Shown here: piece by piece, positions 1-5,193 of the stretch
Position numbering within the stretch: position 1 is the first letter of the stretch
Layout: each line of letters starts with the position of its first letter
Origin: Clostridiales bacterium
GTDB lineage: Bacteria; Bacillota; Clostridia; Oscillospirales; Oscillospiraceae
Direction: 5' to 3'
Assembly: GCA_021201515.1 (NCBI GenBank)
Contig: JAJQET010000274.1
Span: forward strand, 1-7,057
Length of the DNA: 7,057 nt
Program-made: the position numbers and the translations under genes
The notes under the pieces: generated by a model
The model's input: the letters and a program-made list of their open reading frames with translations, nothing else
Told to the model about the DNA's origin: nothing
Databases searched by the model: none

Positions 1-93
1 TTTTCTACACCCCCCCCACACCCCGGGGGGGGGGCCCTTCCCCGGGGGGGGGGGGGGGCGGGGCCGGCGGGGGGCCACGCTGGGGTGCCCGGG
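1..93. other. G/C homopolymer low-complexity edge
   Basis: This edge contains C8 (10-17), G10 (25-34) and G15 (44-58) runs and almost no A or T after base 40. No gene is visible. Its first bases (ttttctac) and the segment ggcccttcccc at 33-43 resemble a corrupted version of the repeat arm seen cleanly at 4191-4220 (ttttctgtag followed by ggcccttggcc). It may therefore be the damaged left arm of an inverted repeat whose right arm is 94-146. A contig end or sequencing error in a hard-to-read hairpin is the simplest explanation. A real G-rich tract is possible. Confidence 0.5.
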
Positions 94-146
94 GGGCGGC
101 CAAGGGCCGCCCCTACAGAAAAGCAAAGATTTAGACTTCACGCTCT
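94..146 (+). repeat. Dispersed intergenic repeat, copy A
   Basis: This 53-bp stretch matches the reverse complement of 4167-4219 at 49 of 53 positions, and all four differences are transitions. It begins with a quasi-palindrome (gggcggcc, 3 nt, ggccgccc) followed by ctacagaaaag and ends with cttcacgctct. It lies downstream of the carboxypeptidase gene, in the transcript's 3' region. The GC palindrome could fold in RNA, but no T-tract follows it on the minus strand, so I do not call it a terminator. It looks like a member of a dispersed REP-like intergenic family. Confidence 0.75.
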
Positions 147-231
147 ACTACTGCGTAGGAAAACCGCAGCGTTCCTCTGAGCGAAAAACGTGGCGGGACA
201 GTTGGGAGGGTCAGATTTCCATGCGACCATC
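147..231. other. Intergenic, 3' flank of carboxypeptidase gene
   Basis: There is no credible open frame here. On the minus strand a small CTGCG/CGCAG stem with a 9-nt loop (around 152-170) is present but lacks a T-tract, so no convincing terminator for the carboxypeptidase gene is visible. Confidence 0.4.
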
Positions 232-1641
232 TCACCTTCTGCGCCGCCTGCCGTTGTATCCGCCGGTGCGCCGCCTGCCCCGATAGCCCCGGCTGCGCCT
301 GCGCCGCCGTGTGACCCCCAGCCGGATCAGCAGCAGGGCCAGCAGCAGCACCACGACCACCGCCAGCACCAGGAGGTATTTCCCGATGCCGCCGTCCTGT
401 TCGTCGGAGGCCTCCGGGGCGGCTTCGGAGGATGCCCCATCCCATTCCGTCTCGTCCTCCGCCTCGGGGTAGAGGTAGCTCTGGGCGGCGTCGGTGGAGG
501 TGTCAAAGGTCACCGACACCCGGCCCGCCTCCGTGTCTCCGTCCTGCACCACCAGGTAGCCAAAGACGCCGCCGGTCCGGTCAGCCTCCTCCTCAAAGAA
601 AACGGTGAACTCCTCCGCCCCGGCGGAAACCAGCAGGGTGTAGCCGCTGTCATAGGCGCAGTCCAGGGTCTTGTAAAGGGACAGATCCTCCGCGCTCAGG
701 TCTGCGGTGATGTCATAGTCCTCCAGGGGGGTGGCATAGTCCACCTGCTCAAACCCCCACTCGTACAGGGCTTCGGTGTCCTTATAGTGGTTCCCGCTGC
801 CGGTGTCGTTCAGGATGATGCACAGCAGTTCCACCCCGTCCTTGGCCGCAAAGCTGGCCAGGGTGGCGTTGGCGGCGGTGGTGTAGCCCGTCTTGCCCCC
901 CTCTGCGTACTCGTAGTAGTACTCATGGGTGGAGTAGATCATTTTAAAGTGGTTCCAAAGCTCGATCTCGGTATACAGGGTGTCCCGGTCCGCGATGGTG
1001 TAGGTCTTGCTGCCGGAGATGGTGCGGAAGGTCTCATAGTGGAGGGCCTCCTCCAGAATCAGCGCCATGTCGTGGGCGGTGGTGTAATGCTCCTCATCCG
1101 GCAGGCCGTTGGCGTTGGTGAACTGGGTGCCGGTGCAGCCCAGCTCCTGGGCACGCTGGGTCATCAGGGCGGCAAATTCCTCCACGCTGCCGGAGCCGTG
1201 CTCCGCCAGGGCGGTGGCCGCCTCGTTGGCGGACACCAGCAGCATGGCGTACAGGGTCTCCTCCACGGTCAGCAATGCCCCGGCGTCGATGCCTGCGGTG
1301 CTGCTGCCCGCCTCGGTGCCGTACACCGCGTTGTCGGAGAAGGTGACGATGTCATCCAGCTCGCAGTTCCCCAGCACCAGCAGGGCGGTCATGATTTTGG
1401 TGATGCTGGCGGGGTAGAGCTGTTCGTCCGCGTTCTTTTCATACAGCACCGTGCCTGTGGTCACGTCCATCAGCACCGCCGCCCCGGCCTGGATGTCCGG
1501 CGCGTCCGACAGCTCCTCCGTCAGATAGGTGCCCGTCAGAACTGTGTCCTCCGTCCGGTCAACGGCAAAGGCCGTACCGGCGCAGCAGGCCGCCAGCATC
1601 AGCGCCAGCAGCAGGGAGATTGCCCTCTTGATTCCGTTCAT
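232..1641 (-). CDS. D-alanyl-D-alanine carboxypeptidase (PBP5/DacF-type, S11) with Arg-rich C-terminal tail
   Basis: A penicillin-binding serine DD-carboxypeptidase that trims the terminal D-Ala from peptidoglycan stem peptides outside the membrane (family knowledge). All three active-site motifs are visible in the 469-aa protein: S79-I-T-K82 with the nucleophile Ser, S137-A-N139, and K250-T-G252. Residues 1-27 form a signal peptide ending AFA-V. It also contains LAAC (16-19), which fits a lipobox, so lipoprotein processing cannot be excluded. After the catalytic domain and a beta-rich C-terminal domain comes an acidic linker (about 392-416), one membrane helix (about 420-439), and a 30-residue tail containing 16 arginines with Gly/Tyr, predicted cytoplasmic. 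I chose the ATG at 1641 rather than 1692 because it puts the signal peptide at the N-terminus and has an AAGG-rich stretch upstream. The 1692 start would lie inside the preceding hairpin. Pencillin-binding family is certain; exact substrate preference and paralogue name are not. Confidence 0.95.
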   Translation of the reverse strand: MNGIKRAISLLLALMLAACCAGTAFAVDRTEDTVLTGTYLTEELSDAPDIQAGAAVLMDVTTGTVLYEKNADEQLYPASITKIMTALLVLGNCELDDIVTFSDNAVYGTEAGSSTAGIDAGALLTVEETLYAMLLVSANEAATALAEHGSGSVEEFAALMTQRAQELGCTGTQFTNANGLPDEEHYTTAHDMALILEEALHYETFRTISGSKTYTIADRDTLYTEIELWNHFKMIYSTHEYYYEYAEGGKTGYTTAANATLASFAAKDGVELLCIILNDTGSGNHYKDTEALYEWGFEQVDYATPLEDYDITADLSAEDLSLYKTLDCAYDSGYTLLVSAGAEEFTVFFEEEADRTGGVFGYLVVQDGDTEAGRVSVTFDTSTDAAQSYLYPEAEDETEWDGASSEAAPEASDEQDGGIGKYLLVLAVVVVLLLALLLIRLGVTRRRRRSRGYRGRRRTGGYNGRRRRR

Positions 1642-1681
1642 ATCCTTCCATCCCTTCTCTGTCGTTCGTGAAATCCTGGCG

Positions 1682-1724
1682 AAAAGCCGCACAGGCGGCG
1701 CTCCGGCCGGATTCCTGTGCGGCT
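1682..1724 (-). terminator. Probable weak intrinsic terminator after GH25 gene
   Basis: On the minus strand, AGCCGCACAGG (1714-1724) pairs perfectly with CCTGTGCGGCT (1685-1695) across an 18-nt loop that contains the self-complementary CCGGCCGG. Only a short U run follows (TTTT counting the last stem base). It sits 46 nt after the GH25 stop. The stem is strong but the U-tract is poor, so partial read-through into the carboxypeptidase gene is plausible. No clear promoter is visible in the gap. Confidence 0.55.
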
Positions 1725-1750
1725 CTGCCTGCCGCCGGGGCGGCGGGCAG
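1725..1750. repeat. Short inverted repeat between wall genes
   Basis: The 26-nt near-palindrome reads ctgcc-t-gccgcc on one side and ggcggc-g-ggcag on the other, with a 2-nt centre. It lies immediately before the terminator-like hairpin on the minus strand, 19 nt past the GH25 stop. It has no T-tract of its own. It may act as a 3'-end stabilising stem together with the adjacent hairpin. Confidence 0.45.
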
Positions 1751-1769
1751 CTGCGGTGATTCCACTGTG

Positions 1770-3983
1770 TTACTGTAAATAGGCTGCGCTGACGTAGCCT
1801 GTCCAGGTGGTGCCGGAGGCCGTGTAGGACACCTGGTACCAGGTGCCATTACTTGTATCCAACACTGTCACCTCTGCGCCGCCGGGCAGCACCGTCACCA
1901 CGTCATAGTCGGTGCCCGGGCCGGAGCGCAGGTTCAGGGAGCAGGCGGTGGTGGCGGTGGACGAGGCGTCGGCGGCATCGCTGTCCGTGGTCAGGTAGGA
2001 GGCGCTGACGTAGCCCGTCCAAGTGCTGCCGGAGGCTGTGTAGGACACCTGATACCAGGTGTCGCTCGTCTTGTCCAGCACCGTCACCTCTGCGCCGCTG
2101 GGCAGCACCGTCACCACGCTGCAGCTGGTGCCCGGGCCGGAGCGGAGGTTCAGCGCCGCCGTGGTGACGGCGGTCTCACCGGAAATGCTGTTGCTGCTGG
2201 AGCTGCTGCTGTTGCTGCCGGAGCTGCTGGAGTTGTCGCCGGCGGTCAGGTAAGCGGCACTGACGTAGCCCGTCCAGGTTGTCCCGTCGCAGGTGTAGGA
2301 TACCTGATACCAACTCTCGTTGGTCTTGTCCAGCACCGTGACGGTGTCCCCCTTGGGGATGACGGTGACCACACTGTAGTCGGTGCCCGCGCCGGAGCGG
2401 AGGTTCAGGGCCGCCGTGGTGACGGCGGCCTCGCCGGAAACGCTGTTGCTGCTGTTGTCAGAGCCGCTGTCGCTGACGGTCAGATAGGCTGCGCTGACGT
2501 AGCCCGTCCAGATGGTTCCGGCGCTGTTGGTGTAGGACACCTGATACCAGGTGTCATCCGTCTTGTCCAGCACCGTGACGGTTTCCCCCTTGGGGATGAC
2601 GGTGACCACACTGTAGTCGGTGCCCGCGCCGGAGCGGAGGTTCAGGGCCGCCGTGGTGACGGCGGCCTCGCCGGAGATGCTGTTGCTGCCGGAGAGGAGG
2701 CCGTTGCTGTCAGAGCCGCTGGAGGCGCTGCCGCCCACCGCTGCGCTGACCACGGAGGAAAAGCCGCTGTAGATGGGGATGTAGCCGCTGTTGCTGTAGG
2801 CCCGCACCTTATAGTAATAGGTCGTGCCGTCCTCCAGGCCGGTGTCCTCGTAGGACAGATTGCTGGCTGACACCGTTTTCACCTTGGAGAAGCCGCTGCC
2901 GGAAGAGGTGGAGCGGTAGATCTGGTAATGGGTGGCCCCCTCCACCGCAGACCAGCGCAGGGTCAGGCAGCCGCTGTCGCCGGCGGTGACGGTGACCGTC
3001 CCCATGCTCCCGATGTCATCCATGTAATAGAAGTCGCAGTCCACGGCGGTGTCGATGCCGTCCACCTCGCCCACGTCGGTGTACTGCCAGAAGTCATAGT
3101 CCAGACTGCTGGAGGTGGACGTGTTGTAGCGGGCCACCCAGCAGCCGTAGTCCTCCAGCTGGGTCAGGTCGAACAGGTCCCCCAGCACGCCGGTGCTGCC
3201 GTAGTAATAGGCGGTATAGCCCTGGGCCTCCACCGCCTCCAGCCAGGCCAGGGCGTTGGCGGTGGCCTTGGCGGCGCTGAGGCCCTTGGTGCGGCTGTCG
3301 GAGACCTTTTCCAGGTCATAGACCACCGGCAGGGTGATCATATCCTGATACGGCTCCAGCAGGGACAACGTCATGGCCGCCTCCTGCTCCGCCTCCTCCA
3401 CCGTCAGGGCCTGGGAGAAGTAGTAAATGCCCACGGCGATGCCGGCGTCATAAGCGCCCTGGATGTTTTCCGCAAAGCGGGTGTCCTCTACCATGTGGAA
3501 GTCGTCAGCGGTGCCGGTATAGCCGCAGCGGATGAACACAAAGGTCACGCCGTCGGCGGCCACGGCCTCCCAGTCGATCTCCGACTGCCAGTGGGACACG
3601 TCGATGCCCATCAGCACAAGGCTGTCCGAGAAGCGGCTGGCATGGGTGTAGGTGGACCCGGTGTAGGGGCTGAGGGTGGTGGAGCCGCTGCTGGACGCGG
3701 TCAGGTTGGCCGCCACCGCCGTCGTGTCGATGGCCGCCTCCTCCAGCACGCCATTGTCCATCATGCGGACGTAGAGGGGGTCGTCCTCCGGGGAAGAGGC
3801 GTCGTATTCCTCCACATAGTCCTCCAAGGCCTCCTGGCTCAGGGCGGCCGTCTGCGGGCCGTCCGCCTCCGTCCGGTCGGCCGCCTGCAGACCCGTGGCC
3901 CACAGCGCCGCCGTCGCCGCGATTCCAATCGTCAGTGCCCCCAGGGCCGCGAAAAAACGCAGCCCCTTTTCTTTATGTTCCAT
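1770..3983 (-). CDS. GH25 lysozyme-like muramidase with FN3 and four SH3b repeats
   Basis: A predicted cell-wall hydrolase; GH25 enzymes cleave the MurNAc-GlcNAc linkage of peptidoglycan. The 737-aa product has an N-terminal hydrophobic segment (about 8-34; signal peptide or anchor). A Ser/Thr/acidic stalk follows to about 124, and the GH25 domain spans about 125-321. Diagnostic residues are the GIDVSHWQ motif (D128), the VVYDLEKV strand with D223 and E225 (the family DxE catalytic pair), WARYN (282-286) and FWQYT (298-302). An FN3 domain spans about 327-416. Four SH3b repeats lie at about 440-501, 519-579, 604-664 and 677-736, each with an LNLRSGxGT core and a WTGYVSAxYL end, joined by Ser-rich linkers; SH3b domains commonly bind the wall. 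The ATG at 3983 was chosen because the upstream ATG at 4022 lies within the promoter -10. AGGAAGGG (3999-4006) is the likely ribosome site, with a rather long 15-nt spacing. Role (remodelling, autolysis or defence) is not shown. Confidence 0.94.
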   Translation of the reverse strand: MEHKEKGLRFFAALGALTIGIAATAALWATGLQAADRTEADGPQTAALSQEALEDYVEEYDASSPEDDPLYVRMMDNGVLEEAAIDTTAVAANLTASSSGSTTLSPYTGSTYTHASRFSDSLVLMGIDVSHWQSEIDWEAVAADGVTFVFIRCGYTGTADDFHMVEDTRFAENIQGAYDAGIAVGIYYFSQALTVEEAEQEAAMTLSLLEPYQDMITLPVVYDLEKVSDSRTKGLSAAKATANALAWLEAVEAQGYTAYYYGSTGVLGDLFDLTQLEDYGCWVARYNTSTSSSLDYDFWQYTDVGEVDGIDTAVDCDFYYMDDIGSMGTVTVTAGDSGCLTLRWSAVEGATHYQIYRSTSSGSGFSKVKTVSASNLSYEDTGLEDGTTYYYKVRAYSNSGYIPIYSGFSSVVSAAVGGSASSGSDSNGLLSGSNSISGEAAVTTAALNLRSGAGTDYSVVTVIPKGETVTVLDKTDDTWYQVSYTNSAGTIWTGYVSAAYLTVSDSGSDNSSNSVSGEAAVTTAALNLRSGAGTDYSVVTVIPKGDTVTVLDKTNESWYQVSYTCDGTTWTGYVSAAYLTAGDNSSSSGSNSSSSSSNSISGETAVTTAALNLRSGPGTSCSVVTVLPSGAEVTVLDKTSDTWYQVSYTASGSTWTGYVSASYLTTDSDAADASSTATTACSLNLRSGPGTDYDVVTVLPGGAEVTVLDTSNGTWYQVSYTASGTTWTGYVSAAYLQ
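2347..2438 (-). repeat. 92-bp exact direct repeat inside GH25 gene, SH3b unit 2
   Basis: This stretch encodes the start of SH3b unit 2 (SGEAAVTTAALNLRSG through VIPKG). It is identical by eye, base for base, to 2584-2675, offset by 237 bp (79 codons). Allowing one mismatch, the match extends outward to 2323. Silent positions are conserved too, which indicates recent duplication or gene conversion rather than selection on protein alone. Confidence 0.85.
2584..2675 (-). repeat. 92-bp exact direct repeat inside GH25 gene, SH3b unit 1
   Basis: This is the partner of 2347-2438 and encodes the same segment of SH3b unit 1. With one mismatch the match extends to 2560. Units 3 and 4 have diverged further (for example RSGPGT instead of RSGAGT), so units 1 and 2 are the youngest pair. 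Confidence 0.85.
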
Positions 3984-4020
3984 CGGATGTACGCCGTTCC
4001 CTTCCTGCAAAATCAGACTC

Positions 4021-4048
4021 ATTATAGCATACTTGCCACCTGTTTGAA
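4021..4048 (-). promoter_or_regulatory. Sigma-A-type extended -10 promoter for GH25 gene
   Basis: On the minus strand the sequence TGCTATAAT (ending at 4021) is a perfect extended -10 (TGn plus TATAAT). A weak -35, TTCAAA (4043-4048), lies 16 nt upstream, which fits a promoter relying on its extended -10. Predicted transcription would begin near 4014, giving a leader of about 30 nt that carries AGGAAGGG before the ATG at 3983. The AT-rich context contrasts with the GC-rich surroundings. Confidence 0.75.
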
Positions 4049-4166
4049 AGCCTTTTTTCGCGTTTTTGTCAGGAATTTTTTTCCTTTTCTTCGGTTTTGC
4101 ACACACTTACGGAAAGATGATTCGCCGAATGGGGCAGCCCCCGGACGCACGCTGTGCGCCCCTGCC

Positions 4167-4219
4167 AGAGCGTGAAGCCTGAATCTTCACTTTTCTGTAG
4201 GGGCGGCCCTTGGCCGCCC
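4167..4219 (-). repeat. Dispersed intergenic repeat, copy B
   Basis: Read on the minus strand this matches copy A (94-146) at 49 of 53 bases. Copy B also has a small stem (GTGAAG, 7 nt, CTTCAC) within its tail that copy A has partly lost. It overlaps the left arm of the larger inverted repeat 4196-4265. It lies between the Pst operon terminator and the GH25 promoter, away from coding sequence, as expected for a dispersed intergenic element. Confidence 0.78.
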
Positions 4220-4265
4220 GGGGTAAGCAGGCGGTTTTTGCGGGCGGCCAGGGGCCGCCCCTACA
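4196..4265. repeat. Large GC-rich inverted repeat (nested palindromes)
   Basis: Two 25-nt arms (4196-4220 and 4241-4265) are reverse complements except for one base, around a 20-nt spacer. Each arm is itself a palindrome, gggcggcc and ggccgccc separated by 3 nt. The unit is bounded by TGTAGGGG at the left and CCCCTACA at the right. This is a REP/BIME-like or MITE-like architecture. No transposase or target-site duplication is evident. It could fold as one long hairpin or two short ones. Confidence 0.8.
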
Positions 4266-4332
4266 CACAGATGCAAAAATCGGAAATTTTCCTGTCTGAA
4301 CCGTATTGCAGGCAGTTCCAGAGGAAAACACG

Positions 4333-4379
4333 AAAAAAACAAAAAAAGCCCCTTCCCCGCCATTGGCGGCCGAAGGTGC
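4333..4379 (-). terminator. Strong intrinsic terminator of the pst-phoU operon
   Basis: On the minus strand GCACCTTC pairs with GAAGGGGC (one mismatch). A small internal loop and a CCGCC/GGCGG stem closed by AAT follow, and then TTTTTTTGTTTTTTT (4333-4347). Stem plus long U-tract is a classic Rho-independent terminator. It lies 31 nt after the 24-codon frame and 144 nt after the phoU stop, and marks the end of the phosphate operon. Confidence 0.85.
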
Positions 4380-4386
4380 CTGTGCC

Positions 4387-4434
4387 GTCCGGCAGCCCCG
4401 GGAGCCCCACTCAGCGCTCGCTGGGGTGCCGGAC
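4387..4434. repeat. Inverted repeat overlapping end of the 24-codon frame
   Basis: GTCCGGCA (4387-4394) and TGCCGGAC (4427-4434) are perfect complements. The stem is extended by CCCC/GGGG across a single bulged G. It encloses the last codons and stop of the small frame at 4411-4485 and lies just upstream of the operon terminator. No T-tract follows it on the minus strand, so an mRNA 3'-end stem or processing site is more likely than termination. Confidence 0.55.
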
Positions 4435-4485
4435 ATCCTCACCATAGATCAGATCGTCCAGGTCAGGAACCGTGTAATAATGCAA
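4411..4485 (-). CDS. Possible 24-aa small protein downstream of phoU (TTG start)
   Basis: An AGGAGG Shine-Dalgarno (4493-4498, within AAAGGAGGGA) sits exactly 7 nt before a TTG, which opens a 24-codon frame ending in TGA. The peptide begins MHYYTVPDLDDLIYGED and ends in SER; it is acidic in the middle with no membrane segment or signal peptide. It starts 38 nt after the phoU stop and precedes the operon terminator, so it would be co-transcribed with pst-phoU. Support is the near-ideal ribosome site, much better than chance and unexplained by any other start. Against it are the short length, the non-ATG start and the hairpin overlapping its 3' end. I recognise no family. The same site might instead be the remnant of a lost downstream gene. 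Confidence 0.5.
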   Translation of the reverse strand: MHYYTVPDLDDLIYGEDVRHPSER

Positions 4486-4492
4486 GAAAATC

Positions 4493-4498
4493 CCTCCT
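4493..4498 (-). promoter_or_regulatory. Orphan-looking consensus Shine-Dalgarno
   Basis: A perfect AGGAGG on the minus strand lies downstream of phoU and upstream of no conventionally annotated gene. Its 7-nt spacing selects the TTG at 4485. The same 7-nt spacing is used for phoU and for the 52-codon gene in this operon. Confidence 0.65.
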
Positions 4499-4523
4499 TT
4501 CTGTGGGCGGATGTGGGGGCGCG

Positions 4524-5193
4524 TCAGACGATGCGCTGGGCCTTGTGAACGCCGGTGATGCAGAAGCCCACCCACTGGGCGATGCTGACGGCGTGGTCGC
4601 CGAGGCGTTCCAGGTATTTGATTATCATCAGGTAGTCCAGGGCATAGTCCACAGCCTCGGTCTGGGCGGCGATGTGCTGGGCCAGTGCGCTGCGGATAGA
4701 GAGAAACTCCTTGTCCACAACGTCGTCATAGTCGATGACCTCCTGGGCCAGCTGGGAGTCCAGGGTGCGGAAGGCCAGGATGGACCGGGTGACCATGCGC
4801 CTGGCGTTGGCGGCCATCTCCACGATGTCGGTGTGGAGGCTGTCCTGGGTGAAGCGGCTGCTCTCCATATGCTGCAAAATGTCCGCCATGTCCGCGGCGA
4901 AGTCCCCGATGCGGCGGATGTCCTCCACGATCTCCAGGGAGGTGCTGACCTTCCGCAGGTCGGAGGCCACCGGCTGCTGCCGCAGCAGCAGGGTCATGCA
5001 CTGGTGCTCCACGTCCCGCTCCAGCTGGTTCAGCTGCTCCTGCAGGTGGGGAATCTCCTCCAGAAGCTGGGGGGGTGCCGTTGGTGAAGGTCTCCAGGGC
5101 CAGGTTCAGGGCCTGCTGGGCCATCACCCCCATGTCCTCCAGGGTGCGGTCCAGGTTTTTCAGCTCCCAGTCGTAGGCTGCGCGATTGCTCAT
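4524..5193 (-). CDS. phoU: PhoU, phosphate signalling regulator, with apparent one-base frameshift
   Basis: PhoU is a cytoplasmic helical-bundle protein that couples the Pst transporter to the Pho two-component kinase and helps shut off phosphate uptake (family knowledge). The N-terminal frame starts at the ATG at 5193 (MSNRAAYDWELKNLDRTLED) behind GGGAGG with 7-nt spacing. After about 41 codons it reaches a C7 run (5069-5075) and loses homology, becoming Gly/Pro-rich. The next frame then carries the rest (QLLEEIPHLQEQLNQLERD, the QQPVASDLR and DFAADMADI segments, and LERLGDHAVSIAQW near the end). Removing one C joins both into a 222-aa protein, normal for PhoU, with the two-repeat layout. 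Read as written, the first frame gives about 155 aa of mostly non-homologous sequence. Sequencing error at the homopolymer is most likely; true inactivation or +1 slippage at CCC-C are alternatives. Its start overlaps the upstream small gene by ATGA. Confidence 0.9.

Noticed and set aside
190..1671. Long plus-strand frame of 493 codons
   Set aside because: It is antisense to the carboxypeptidase gene, has Gly/Val/His/Gln-rich composition without family motifs, and has no good ribosome site. GC-rich coding DNA commonly leaves such open antisense frames.
1559..1849. Minus-strand 96-codon frame across the wall-gene junction
   Set aside because: It overlaps the GH25 end and the carboxypeptidase start out of frame, crosses both hairpins, and has shadow composition.
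2928..4175. Long plus-strand frame of 415 codons
   Set aside because: It is antisense to the GH25 gene with low-complexity Gly/Val/His/Arg composition, and it runs through the promoter region without any recognisable domain.
4191..4270. CRISPR-like repeats
   Set aside because: There is only one inverted pair plus one distant copy, with no regular spacing and no unique spacers or cas genes.
4419..4430. 12-mer cgctggggtgcc also present at 78-89
   Set aside because: About one shared 12-mer is expected by chance in a GC-rich window this size, and the flanks do not match.
4107..4445. Minus-strand frame of 112 codons between the operon and the GH25 gene
   Set aside because: It would span the operon terminator, the poly-T tract and the inverted repeat, and it lacks a ribosome site. 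Its content is explained by those elements.
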